Source: Vermamoeba vermiformis (lineage: Eukaryota > Tubulinea > Echinamoebida). From it: 64,000 nucleotides of DNA. Position 1 is the first letter of the stretch, and each line of letters starts with the position of its first letter. The notes beneath the pieces are model-generated. The model did not search any database, was not told where the DNA came from, and saw nothing but the letters and a program-made list of their open reading frames with translations. This document shows, one piece after another, positions 1 through 11,132 of the stretch. Location of the stretch: the NCBI GenBank assembly GCA_045837725.1, contig JBEWZL010000089.1, forward strand, positions 62,001 through 126,000, read 5' to 3'. The position numbers were made by a program, and so were the translations under genes.

Positions 1-1
1 T

Positions 2-1316
2 CAATTGAAATTCAAACACCACGGCCTCGGTCTCGGTCATCCAACCCGCCTGTTGACACGATCACGTGACACCAACACAGCTCCGAGCAGCGTGTCAGCA
101 CCGAGTGGCGTGGTGGCACGAGGCAATCACGTGACATGCGTGGTCGAGCACAATCAATCGCGCACGTGTCTCGCGAACAGACCTCTCGTGCTCAACGATG
201 CACAACAGGTGCCGTACTTTGAAGTCAAATTCACGCACGTTGAAGGACTCGTGGCCGTGGGTCTGTTGCCCACTGACAACCAATCACTGCACCCGCCCTC
301 ATCAGTGGGCCTCGCGAACAACGGCAACTGTTATGTGCACTCCAAGTACGCGCGGTGGCTGGCGTCCTATCAAGCCAATGACGTGATTGGCTGTGGACTC
401 GCGACCAATTCGTTCAATCAGCTCTCGGCTTTCTTCACCAAGAACGGTCAATTTTTAGGTACGAGTAGCGTGCTGTAGGTGTCTTTCAGTGCCTAACCAT
501 GCCTTAGACTTTGCTCCCGGTACTATCTATAGACCACGTGATGTTGTGCCAGGCGTCAGATTGGCGGGACAGTGTTCCGCAACGATGAATTTTGATCGCG
601 AAGACTTTGTTTGGGACATCAATCAGTGGCCTGTCTTCGATCAAGTCAACTACTTCTCAGCCCTGCCCATTGAATTACAATCGCGCATATTGATGGTACG
701 CCTATTAATTCTTTTAGATGACTATTGTAGTATATCTAATGCCTCGTTTAGTTCTCCGCCGAAACTAAAAGCTTTGCGTGTTTGAGTTTAGCTCTCGTGT
801 GCAAAGAATTCAGTGAACTGGCGCACATGAATGTTGTATGGAAAAGACTGTACTTGAGAACATTTCCCTTTCAGAACAAGAAACTGCGCGTCAGGAATTG
901 GTACAAATTCTTCAAACGACGATTTGTGCACGAGCGGTACTGGGGCAAGACGACATTCGAGTCGTTGTCAATAGGTAAGCGAATATGATTATTTAATACA
1001 TCTCAAGTACTTATGAGTGCCTAAAAGAGAACTGTAATAAGTGCGATGACAAGTGCCCCATCACGTGGCGCGAGTTGCAGCTGACAACACAAAGCGACAT
1101 TCGAGTGTGCAACGCGTGCAAGAATCGTCGACTCGTGTACTTGGTGCAAGACCCCAATGCGTTGAAAGAACACTACGACAAGGGCCATCTCGCTGTATAT
1201 AATGTAAGTCCTAGGGAGATGACACTTCGACACTTTTGATGACACGTGTCACTTAGAATACCCAGCCCAAGCTCGAAGAAGTGTACAACTGCAACGTGCC
1301 CAACAAGCTGCACTAG
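2..1316 (+). CDS. SPRY plus F-box protein with C-terminal Cys-rich segment (5' partial)
   Basis: The reading frame is already open at the left edge with no ATG, so the 5' end lies outside the window. Exons: (2)-458, 508-695, 752-974, 1028-1203, 1257-1316 (TAG); every junction keeps phase. The first two exons form a SPRY domain: YFEVKF, then VAVGLLP, FFTKNG, and the closing NFDREDFVWD after the first intron. An F-box follows at LPIELQSRIL...LALVCKEF..LA...VWK. After it come basic residues and a segment with CNKCDDKC and VCNACKNR that could bind zinc. F-box proteins usually act as substrate adaptors of SCF (Skp1-cullin) ubiquitin ligases, and SPRY domains bind protein partners, so a substrate-receptor role is inferred. 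The F-box normally sits N-terminal; here it follows the SPRY domain. Confidence 0.8.
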
Positions 1317-1412
1317 ACACAGCCTCAATAGCCTCGGTACTCGCAGCAGATAGAGTGAATTCGATGCTATTTACATAATGTACAGTGTGATATAATTACA
1401 AATGAACGTGTT

Positions 1413-2706
1413 TTAGCTCCTCAAGTTCGTCACAGCCAAGTACGACAGCGTGTGTTTGTTGTTAGTTGAAGAAGGCTCGCCGTTCAGCACCAGTGACGCG
1501 TCACGCATTTCTTGCTGCAACTTCTCCAAGCGATGCAAACGACGGTTCAGTGGCACGTGGAACAGATGTGACGACAAGCGGCTGTACAACAGACCCATTC
1601 TGAAGGACCAGTTTCTGAAGAGGGACATTAGGACATGTTTGTATATGATGTAAATAACTCTAGTTACGTACTCTGTTTGCCATAACCAGCTCTCATAATC
1701 ACGACGGGCTTTGTGGATCTCGATCATAGAATCCACGGTCGGGAGGCCCATTCGACGTCCAGCGATATTGTCGGCGGACATTTCGACTTTAGAGTGAAAG
1801 GCACCAGTGACAGCACTGTAGCCGAGCAATACTGGCAACGTCCATTGAGGTTGCTAAAAGTACGGTACGGATCAGATCTAGGTCCTTTTGCTGATTAAGA
1901 ATTCGCTACTGACCTTATGCAACAATACTGCAGCTACGCCCATAGTGGCTAATAAAAATGAATTGCAGAAGGAATGATTGGCCAAATAATGACCGATCTC
2001 GTGGCTGATAACGGAGGCTCTTTGGCTCTTGAAGGGATAAAGCTGTCCACCAGCGAGTACTTCGGTTCTCAAAGGAATAGGCGAATCACTGCAAGTTCAG
2101 AATATCGATTAGTGATCAGAGATCTGAATTTTAAATTCATCGCGCGAGCATGACTTACGGATAATAGAAAGGCAGCAGTCTCTCGTCATATTTATCGTCG
2201 TCTGGCTTGCCCAAGAAGTGCACGAGTCCTTTCTTCAAAATAATTGCAGCACCATTCACGCTACAGAAAATCGAGGATTAAATTTCAGTAAAGACGAGGG
2301 GTTACGGATTTGTCAGAAAACGCGATATCTTTTGGCTCGCAGTGCGAGCTACGTATTAAATTATTTATGATCTCGCTTTAGTAATTGCATTTTACTGCTG
2401 TAACGCCCAGGCAAGCTAAATTTACCTGTACTTCGATCCGACGCACGTATTCTCTTCGCCTTCAAATATTTTAATTTTCTTAATCTCTTCTTCTTTAACA
2501 TTCATACGTCGCATAATTTTATGCACCTCGTTGACCTTTTCTTGCTCGGTCACTTCTTTGAGGTCGCGGCATCTCCATTGTGGAAACAAACTCGTTGACA
2601 CGAGCTCGTAGGTACCGACACTACCAATGCCCAATAATACGGCAGCTCTTGCGACTTTAAACATGTTGTCAGAAGAAATAATAACCAAAACAAGCTCAAT
2701 TTTCAC
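1413..2706 (-). CDS. OMA1: OMA1-like mitochondrial M48 metalloprotease
   Basis: Five exons on the minus strand: 2426-2706, 2159-2260, 1914-2088, 1672-1853, 1413-1614. All are in phase and give 313 residues. The zinc-protease signature HEIGHYLANH is present, preceded by VNGAAIILKKGLVHF, which corresponds to the start of the M48 catalytic fold. A later conserved segment reads ADNIAGRRMGL. The N-terminus carries a short hydrophobic stretch (VARAAVLLGIGSVG) that could be a membrane anchor. OMA1 is an inner-membrane, stress-activated protease of mitochondria; yeast Oma1 is of similar size (about 345 residues). Assignment to OMA1 rather than another M48 member rests on the overall layout, not on a search. 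The gene is convergent with the upstream SPRY/F-box gene, about 100 bp away. Confidence 0.75.
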
Positions 2707-3155
2707 AAATAAAAGGTGTTACTGGTTCATGAACGGCATGCTTCGTTTTCAAAATATCTAAATTGCGTTATTTGAAGCAGTTTAAATCACGAATACCATA
2801 GAATACAACATGTTACAATCAGGGTTAATGATGCGGGTGCACCGCTACTTGTTCAAATCGCTTCTTGAGCTCCGGATGGTAAATAACTTTGGCAATAATT
2901 ATTAAACAACCTGAGAGTAATCACTCTTAATATTCTTGCCCATATATTAATTAACTACAAATATTCTCGATTTATTTACATAATTACAAAATTGTTTGTA
3001 TCAGTCCGTGGTCTGAATCCGGTACTCCCTTAACTCACTAAATCTAATTGCAGTTTGTTTTTTTTTTTTTTTTTGGGGGTGTTGTTTTTGGTCCCGTTTT
3101 AAAAAAAAACACGTTCTGTTTTTAGAGCTGAATGTACCGATAGTATTTGAGTGCT
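2707..3155. other. Intergenic, AT-rich, possible short terminal exon
   Basis: Region between the OMA1-like start and the end of the polymerase gene. It holds a T run of about 17 at 3058-3074 followed by G5. On the minus strand 2825-2910 reads as a possible terminal exon: an acceptor ending CTCAG, then a hydrophobic CLIIIAKVIYHPELKKRF and a TAA stop. I could not find a convincing upstream exon, so I do not call a gene. Otherwise nothing recognisable. Confidence 0.25.
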
Positions 3156-6100
3156 CTATTTCTTCGCATTGGTGCTGTTCGTACTCGAGTTGGATCCGCT
3201 CTTGATCGGTGACTCTTTCACGGGCGAGTTCTTAGCCTTGACAAACTCTTCGTACGGCATCAACGAGCCCCAAGCTCGGCCTACAGTCACGCGCACGGGC
3301 AATGGAATGCTGATCTTCATTGCATTCTCCATCTCGTACTTGATACGGTCCTAAGTCGAGAGGTCAGTTGAATGGTTCTTGTCACTGGTCAGTCAGGCTT
3401 AAATACCTTTACAAAGCCTAGCTCGTCTTCAGCAATTTCAAACAACAGCTCGTCGTGGATCTGAACTAACAACCGTGTCTTCATCTTCTCAGCACGGAAG
3501 AAGTGTTCAATGTTGATCATGGCTTGTTTGACTAAATCAGCTGCTGATCCCTGGCAGATTGTATTCACTGCTTGGCGTTCACACGAAGCGCGCTCAGTGC
3601 GATCAGTCGAATAGATGCCAGGTAGATATCTTCTTCGGCCCATAATCGTCTCCACATAGCCGTATTGTTTGCACGTGTCCACGCCGTAATTCAAGAACTT
3701 TTGAATGCTACACAGACGTTAGACAAGCACTTGCAAGGTCTATATTCGTTGCACTTACCCAGGGTACCGTGCTTTGAAGCTGGCGATGAATTTCTTCGCG
3801 TTTTCTTTTGAAATGTCCAAGTCTTTGGCGAGGGTGTTGGGACCCATGCCGTACAGAATGCCGTAACAAATATGCTTGGTGTGACTTCTTTCTTCGGGGC
3901 TGACCGTCGCTGGATCTTTGTTCAGCCACTCCGCTGTAATTTCAGTGAAAATGTCTCCCTTGCGACCAAACGTCGATGCCAACAGCTGATCGTTTGCAAA
4001 ATGTGTCATGAGCCGCAACTCTAACTGTCCATAATCGGCGGACAATAACACAAAACTGAAGAGTATTATTAGAGCCTGCAAGCTAGTAGGGATAATGTGC
4101 TACTCACCCCTGGGCTGGCACGAAGGAATTTCGAATACTAACAGTGACGACACGTGTCTTGACAGGGCTGTCTTTGCTAGCGGGCGACGCACTCGACGAA
4201 TCTCCCTTGGACAATGAATACACGTCCTCTTCTTCTGACTCGTCTTTGTCCGTGGCAGTGAACGAGAACTCGTGTGTGATTGACTGAAGGTTTGGATCTG
4301 TGAATGCTAAGCGGCCTGTAGGCACGTTGGTTTGTTGACAGAACGAATAAATTCGCTCCATGCCGATTCTTGACATTGTTAGGGCGTTAATAAAACAAAA
4401 TTGAGTGAACTTACTTCTGGTTGAAGAATGAGAATTTAGGCAAGTTGTCAATGTAATTGTTAATAGTGTGCGTTAGTTTTCGATGTTCCAAGACGATGGC
4501 TGGCAGTGGATGAATGTCCATGATACATTGCAAGATTTCTCCTCGCGTGCTGTGCACTACACGTCTGTTCCTGCTTTTGTTCGGATTGGGATGTTGGTCC
4601 TCGGGATAAGGTAACTTCAATTCGTTGAACAGCACTTGTGACACTTCTGCCGGGCTCGTCAACTGAAACTCTCGTTTGGCCAACTTGAAGGCCTTCCTCT
4701 CGAGCACAGCGATTTTATTCTAAATTTGTTAGAACTCATTGAACCGGCGCCTAGTAAAAACGTACCAATATCAAGTCTCGGTAGTGATTATAGACGCTGC
4801 TTTTGAATCCAATGCCGTAGAACTCCATCTTCGCCAAGATGTACACAATAGGCATCTCGAGCTTGGTAAAGATATTCATCTCGTTTTCGTTCAGTGCTAA
4901 ATGCTCGAGCAATTTCTTCATTAGCTCGAGTGATTGGTGTGCTCGTATGAATGCAGTGCTGAACGGATCCGACGGGTAGTTGAAGTTGTCGTAGTTGTAA
5001 CTTCCACAATCATACTCTTGATACAACTGCTCTAAGCTCTTGTCCTTGTTGTTGTCTGAATCCAAAATCCACGCTGCAATCCTCGGATCCATCAGTCCTT
5101 CAAACGCTGCAATGCTGTTAGATGTGCCTCATAATTCAAGTGTGACTTACGATCAACATCGTGGCTCATTAACATCTTTAATTGTGGCTTCATATTGAAC
5201 TGTACTTTGGTAGATTTTGGATTTGACATTACACGCCGCACAGCTGCCCATCGTTCTTCCATCTCGTCTTGTTTGTGCTTGTTTTTTGTCGTTAGACTAA
5301 TAAAATAAACAGCACTCGAGGACCAACAAATCGCCAGGCCAGCAATGTTCTGTTCGAAAGGCAAAAACGTGTACATGTCCTCTTCCAAGCTCTGTTTGAC
5401 ACGTGTCAGAATACTCACATTGAGTGTATTGTACTTACTTGATCTTTGGCTTCCTTCTGCACGTTGCATTGGTAACTGATGGACCAAGAAAACATCTCTT
5501 GTCGCTCCCACTTCTCGATAAAACTGTCGAAGGCCTCTTTGGTTGATGTGACGGTGAACGTGAAGAACGGCAACTTGACTTGCTCTTTGTACTTTGTGAT
5601 ATCGCCAGTTAATAGTGCTTTCTTTTTCTCGGCAAGACTCGGCTTCTTATCCAAAGGAGGACGATGACCTAACGGAAGGTCTTTCGGTTGTGGCGCTACT
5701 CCCATGCTGGCCTTTTGTTGATTGATTAACTCCTGTCGTTGCTGCAATCGCTGCTTTGAGGGATTGATGCCATTAAAGGTCTCGGGGAGTTGTCGCGGCT
5801 GAGGTTTTTTGAATACTGGTGCACCTTCGATATCTTTGGGTATCTTATTGAGGTTGATTGGCTGCAACACGCTTTCAATAGGCATCGGAGCGCTTTGAAC
5901 CGGTACTGGTTGCTTCGGTGGCACCGCTGACATCTTTGGTGGCATTGCCTTCGGAGGCGGTGGTTGAGGGGCTGCTTTTGGTTGTGGTGATAAGAATGAA
6001 TTCGTCTTTGGTTGTGGTGCTTGAAATGTGTTTGTCTTCGGTGGTGCTGGGACCGTAACTGGAGATGGAGCTACGACATTCGAGGGAGCACTTTGGATAG

Positions 6101-6833
6101 TCACACCACGTGCCTTCTGCAATGCCTCAAGTGCGCGGTTGATTTGTTTCGCGCTGTAAGCTGCCTTTCCTCTGACTATTCGCAGCATGTTGCGCACCTT
6201 ATTGACGAGTGCTTGTATCGTTTGGTCCTGACATACATTTGACCCTCGCAGATACTCGAAGGCGTGGTAACTCTCGGTAATTATCTCGATCGACGACATA
6301 TTTTGATCTTGATGTAACCTCTGCTCGGTGACCCACGCCAAGGCCTCTTGCATAGCGTGCAACGAAGCTTGCACTGGGCCTTCAGGCACCATCGATGTAG
6401 TCAGTCGCTCGCTGCCACTTTTATTGCTGTATTCGACAAACTGTTCGACCACCGTCAGAGATGAAAAAGATATCCATATACGTACCTGCTCGCTTGAGTT
6501 GACCTCATAAGCTATCCAGCTCCACTCAAGTTTGGTTTGTTGTCGTCCGTTGATTGTGGATTGATTAAATAATCCCGCTGTGTGAATTATCAAGCGCTGA
6601 GGCGAAGATGCCGATATTATTCCTACAGCTGCTTTATTTTAATTTATCATCGCGTCATTGACAAGTAAATTACCTTCTTCGATTTTCTGACGTTTTGGAG
6701 GCGGATTTGAGTTTGGATTAATTTCATTTATTTTTCTTTTATTGTCAGCATGATGAAAGCTGGAAATACTATTGGTATTATTTTGGACTGCACCGGTGAC
6801 AAATTTGTTGTTCGGATCTACCCTAGGGTACAT
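3156..6833 (-). CDS. Family A DNA polymerase (Pol theta/nu type) with N-terminal RNase H-like domain
   Basis: Ten exons: 6674-6833, 6486-6628, 5439-6440, 5151-5391, 4766-5106, 4415-4719, 4108-4368, 3759-4055, 3407-3707, 3156-3350. All are in phase, 1,081 residues. Residues about 54-190 look like a ribonuclease H fold (AVGIISASSPQ, QASLHAMQEALAW, IEIITESYHAFEYL, KQINRALEALQKAR). A Pro/Gln-rich linker follows. Then comes a degenerate 3'-5' exonuclease-like region (AGLAICWSSSAVYFISL, DPRIAAWILDSDNN). The polymerase core has NVPTGRLAFTDPNLQS, motif A DYGQLELRLMTHFAND, motif B (K...CYGILYGMG) and motif C VQIHDELLFE. An acidic Ser-rich insert precedes motif A, as in POLQ/POLN. No helicase is attached. 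The likely role is translesion or end-joining repair synthesis in the nucleus. The core call is firm; the RNase H call is tentative. Confidence 0.85.
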
Positions 6834-7015
6834 ATAAAATGACCCCCACTGTTATTGTTGCTCCTCTATTGTGTTCGGTTATTGCGGATAAATAATAATA
6901 AATCATCGCGATAATTTCCTGGAAAAAATGCGTGGTACGCGAGACACTCTGCTATTGAAAATATTGTTTAACTCGCTCTTTTTACAACTAATTACAATTG
7001 GTAACATTAAATAAA

Positions 7016-9165
7016 TTATGATTGCTCGTATTGGACTCCTTGTTGACGGGTCAATTGCTCCTTGGGCGAATACGTCTTCTTCTTCTTCTTGTCTTTCTTT
7101 AGGCCAGACGATGTGCCAAACAAAGAAGGTGCTTGCTTGTACTGAACCTTCTCTCGTGGCGAACTAGAAGTTGGGTACACCTCGGCATGTTGGGTTACAA
7201 TGTCACCGGTCAACGGCTCACGTTTGCCGGGAACTTGCGAGAGTTGCTCACGCACAGCACCAACAGGAGCTGATCCTGGCTGCGGCTCGTTGATAACGTG
7301 CACGTTGGGAGCACCAGGAGCAACGTTGACCTTGCTAGGTGCTACGACGACATTGACGTCCTTAGGAACAGATGTGAACACGACTTGAGGAGCAGGGACT
7401 GCTGCGTTGACAACGCTTGGGGCCATTTGCGCAGTAACTGAACGGCTTTCGGTAACATTTACGATCGGTTGTTGAGTAGCTACGTTAACCTTAGCAGCGG
7501 GTGCTGCAACTTGGACTTCACGGCTTTGCTCAATGTTGACGCGAGGAGCGGGGCGCTCTACGTTTACAAGAGGTGCAGGGGCGGGCACAGTGATCTCTTG
7601 TTGTTGAGAAGCGACGTTGACAAGAGGAGCAGGATTAGCCACGTTGACAGTTGGAGCAGGGGTAACAACGTTGATATCCTTGGTGGCTTGCATACGAATA
7701 TTTGGTGCGGCATTGGCAATGTTGATTCTGCTCGGAGGCAAATCGACATTGACAGCTTGACCCTTAGCGACATTGACTTGAGGAACGGTAGAAGCAATAT
7801 TGATTGCGCTAGGAGGCATGGTCACGTTGACGTCGTTGGTACCACCCATGGCGATTATTGGCTCAGCAGTGCCAATGGTCACAGCAACTGGAGCTGCAAC
7901 AACATCAATGTTCTTCGTGGGCTCGATGTTGATAACAGGAGCAGTGTTGGCAATGTTGACCTTCGAGGGCGTTTGAACAACATCGACGTTCTCGGTGGGG
8001 AACATGTTCACAATAGGTGCGCTAGAAGCAATGTTGACGAGGGGAGCAGGGTTGATAACCTCGGCGTCCTTAACTCTCTCGACGTGCACAATCGGTGCCT
8101 CGTTGAGAACATTAACAACGGAGGGTAGCGTGGCAACACTAACTGACTCTGAGGGTTGAATATGGAGAACAGGCTCGGCAGTGTCGATGCGAACAGCAGG
8201 AGCAGGTAAGTCAATATCCACGTTCTTAGCAGTGCCCATGTGCACAATAGTTTCGGGCAAGGCCACATTAACGAGAGGAGCGGGAACATCGACCATAACG
8301 TCTTTGCTGGTGTCCAGATTGACGAGAGGTGAAGTACCAGCTACATTTATACGAGGTGCCGGAGCGATAGCGCTAATAGTCTTGCCGCCCTCCAAGTTGA
8401 CGAGAGGTTCAGCTTGTTGAAGTCTGACAACAGGAGCAGGCATTTGGAAGGTCATCTAAGGTCAAAAACTATTAGTACGCGTGCTACTACCAAATTTGCA
8501 ATAAATGGTGCCGGAAAATTGTTGTGAAATTCAGTGAAAGTCCGCTTGGCACGTTTTTGAAAGCTTCTTTTCAATCACTTATCCAAATAAGGACCCTAAA
8601 TTGTTACACTGCATACCTGTTGAGTCGCGGCATCGAATCGAATGAGGGGAGTAGGCATTTCTACGCGCAAAATGGGGCCAGGCAGCTGCACGTACATGAC
8701 TGTTGTTTGAGCTGCTGAGGCGACTTCGTACGATGTCGTGGTAACTTCAGAACGCACTTGGGAGGTTTCAGAGATGACTGTACCTAGCCCCGCGGTACTT
8801 GACGTGGTAGTCGTAGCTCCTTGAAGAAGAGGGGACTTGGTCTGGGGCAGATTTGTGTTCGAAGGCAACATTGATGGACCTTGGTTCAGGCCTCGCAAAA
8901 CAATAGGGTGTCTCTTGAGCTCGTCGCTAAGGGTGTAAGTCTGGATATCACCGGCGAGGGAGCTAGTGGCCGAAGTCGCAGTGCTGCCTGCAGATGCTCT
9001 CGCGGGGTACGATCGGTACAGCTTGTTCTTGCCTCCTTTCAAAGGAATGAGATTTTCAACACGAGGAGGCAATGGTGGAGGCGGCGGGCTAGCAGTAGTA
9101 GTGGTGGTCAAACCAACCTTAGGGCTGGAAGAGCGCTCTACTAAAGGTTTATCTAAAGCGGCCAT
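7016..9165 (-). CDS. Protein with about 16 tandem 26-residue Pro/Val/Asn repeats (articulin-like?)
   Basis: Two exons, 8617-9165 and 7016-8455, in phase, 662 residues. The N-terminal 150 residues are low complexity (poly-Thr, poly-Pro). From the end of exon 1 a repeat of 26 residues begins. Its pattern is P-A-P-x-V-N-V-A-x-x-x-P-x-V-N-x, then about four polar residues with K/D/N, then V-x-V. It continues with almost no indels for about 16 units. The tail is basic (KKDKKKKK) and ends YEQS. Alternating Val/Ile and regular Pro resemble the valine-proline repeats of articulins and the related repeats of alveolins, which are membrane-skeleton proteins of protists. A cortical cytoskeleton role is therefore possible but inferred. 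No signal peptide or membrane segment is visible. Confidence 0.75.
7271..8680 (-). repeat. Tandem 78-bp coding repeat array
   Basis: About 16 units of 78 bp (26 codons), interrupted once by the intron at 8456-8616. Units are diverged in DNA but keep the spacing of Pro, Asn and Val codons, so the array is old and held by selection on the protein. Each unit looks like two related halves of 13 residues. Confidence 0.7.
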
Positions 9166-9586
9166 CTCAGATGTGAAGTGCGAGTTGTGTTGATAATTAA
9201 GATTGTTGATTAAAATGCGTAATCACAGGTATTTGTATTTTTGGGTGGGGCGATTGAAAGTCGCGCAAATGCTTGGAAACTGGCATACAATTTAAAAAAA
9301 TATTAAATCTGCTTGAAAATTAATATTGACTCCTGATATATGAAAATTACCATAACATTAGCCCAAAATGCATCATCTATCCCAAAGAAAGTAAAAATAT
9401 TGCTTTCATGGCTGCACTAGCTTGGCAAGTATGTTCGGAAATAAGTGTTAGCGTCATGTTCATCACTAGCGATCAGGCGGGCTAAATAGAAAAAACGGTT
9501 TCGTGTGATAAGTTTTTGGGTTTAATTTGTCGATAACAAGCTTAGTTGTTACAAATATCGCGTACATAATTCGATACAAACGTGTA
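9166..9586. other. Intergenic, no gene seen
   Basis: Upstream of the repeat-protein ATG and downstream of the eIF2 beta stop, both on the minus strand. AT-rich, with no conserved open frame or RNA gene recognised. It should hold the promoter of the repeat protein. Confidence 0.5.
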
Positions 9587-10995
9587 TTATTTTCGAACAC
9601 GAGTAGTGGGGGCACGGAAACCAGTCTTGATGGACTGCACGGTGTGAGAAGATCCACAAGCCTTGCAGACTTTAAACAACAATCTATTCTCCTTCTTCAA
9701 CTCAGTCTCCGGGCTCCTGCATGTTCTGCAGATGACGTACTCGGCTGCAAGGCAAACGTTAGTACTGCGTTTTGATTTGATTTAATTCATTGCAGTGCGC
9801 TCGTGGCACGTGCGACATTGTATGGCTTACCGATATATTTTCTGAGCACATTTTCGAGCTGTTTGGACTGGAAACGACCCTTAATGATCAATTTGTTATC
9901 ACCACCAATAGAGCCAGTGGTACCCAACTCAGCCAAGACGAAGGCCAAGACGTGATCTGGTTTACGATTGACACTGCAACAAAAACACAATCAGCTATTG
10001 AATACTGCAATGGTATATCAAGAGGTCGCGCTAATGTACACTATATGCAATTATAATGCCTCAAAAGGGCTATTAATGTTACGTGTCACGTACCTCTTGC
10101 AGTTGTTCATGAAGTTGATCCAAGCAATTCTCTTGGTACCAATACGGCCGACCTTAGGAGGCTCGATGGGCTTTCTGTTGCTACCCATGCCGAGACCCTC
10201 GCCTTGACCCTTCTCTCCGGCAATAGTGTCGTAGAGTCTTGTTAAAAGCTGTAAAAGGTGTGAGAATGTTTTAGATCGCGTGGTAGTGCAATGTAAAATT
10301 ATTTGTGCAAGTTAACCGCTCGTTTACAGAACCGATGGAATTTGTATTAATAGTGGAGGGGTAGTAAGAAGCTTTCACGATTAAGTGATAATGGTAAATC
10401 TGATCTGATCAAGGTTGTAGGGTCTTACCTCTGAGTAAGTGTAATCGCGATCGCTGCCTAACCAAGCACCAGGGCCTTCTTCGACCATTTCCTCGTCTTT
10501 TTCATCGTCGTCGCCTTCACCCTCACCTTCGCCTTCAGCTACCGGTTCTTCCTCCTCTAGAAATTATGGCTAATTAATTGAAAGCCCGAAAAAAAATAGC
10601 ATAACAAATGTTTGAATATTTAGACGATAAGCAGTTGTAATAAAGGCTAAATAATTATTGAATCCATTTTAGAAAATATTTTAAAATAATATTTGGCGTA
10701 AATTACCTTGCTTTGGGCTTAGCCTTAGGCTTTCTTCTCTTCTTTTTCTTCGAGGGGTCAAACGCAATATCACCGTCCTCGTTTTGCTCCTTCTCGCCGT
10801 CTGAATCAACCTTCTCGACGACTTGTTCGCCAGAATTCTCCTATTAATCCAGTATTAATTACATGCATATTATTTTGTATACTGGCGAATATTTCTGATT
10901 ATTATAATATTATTTAAACTTGAATCTGCTGAATCTTCAGTATTTCGCAATAATTTCTTGTTGTACGTCAATTAACGAACCTCTTTGTCACTCAT
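9587..10995 (-). CDS. EIF2S2: Translation initiation factor eIF2 subunit beta
   Basis: Six exons: 10981-10995 (MSDKE), 10707-10840, 10429-10556, 10094-10248, 9831-9973, 9587-9744; about 243 residues. The N-terminus has [18 protein letters not shown], the lysine-block type used by eIF2 beta to bind eIF5 and eIF2B epsilon, followed by an acidic stretch. The core has [21 protein letters not shown]-like [50 protein letters not shown], and the C-terminal zinc ribbon CRTCRSPET...[17 protein letters not shown]. The family brings Met-tRNAi to the 40S subunit and is linked to the GCN2 kinase also in this window. Oddity: with GT-AG splicing the exon 2-3 junction (10707/10556) is one base out of phase. 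The exon 3 protein is clearly right, so an indel or an unseen splice is likely. Confidence 0.93.
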
Positions 10996-11132
10996 TGTTG
11001 TATGTGTATGTAACGAAATAAATAATACAAAGGCAAGGCTGCCAAACGCATTTAGTGACCAGCCCTGGGAAAATTTTGTGGATTCGCTGTTCGAAGTTCA
11101 GATTATGTTTATTTACAAATGTTGTTGGTTGA

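Noticed and set aside
6012-6242. Idea that the RNase H-like region marks a retroelement fossil
   Set aside because: It is spliced in phase to a host polymerase, has introns, and no reverse transcriptase sequence accompanies it.
7469-8128. 219-residue plus-strand frame with repeats
   Set aside because: Antisense image of the 26-residue repeat array; the minus strand carries the regular Pro/Val pattern and matching splice sites.
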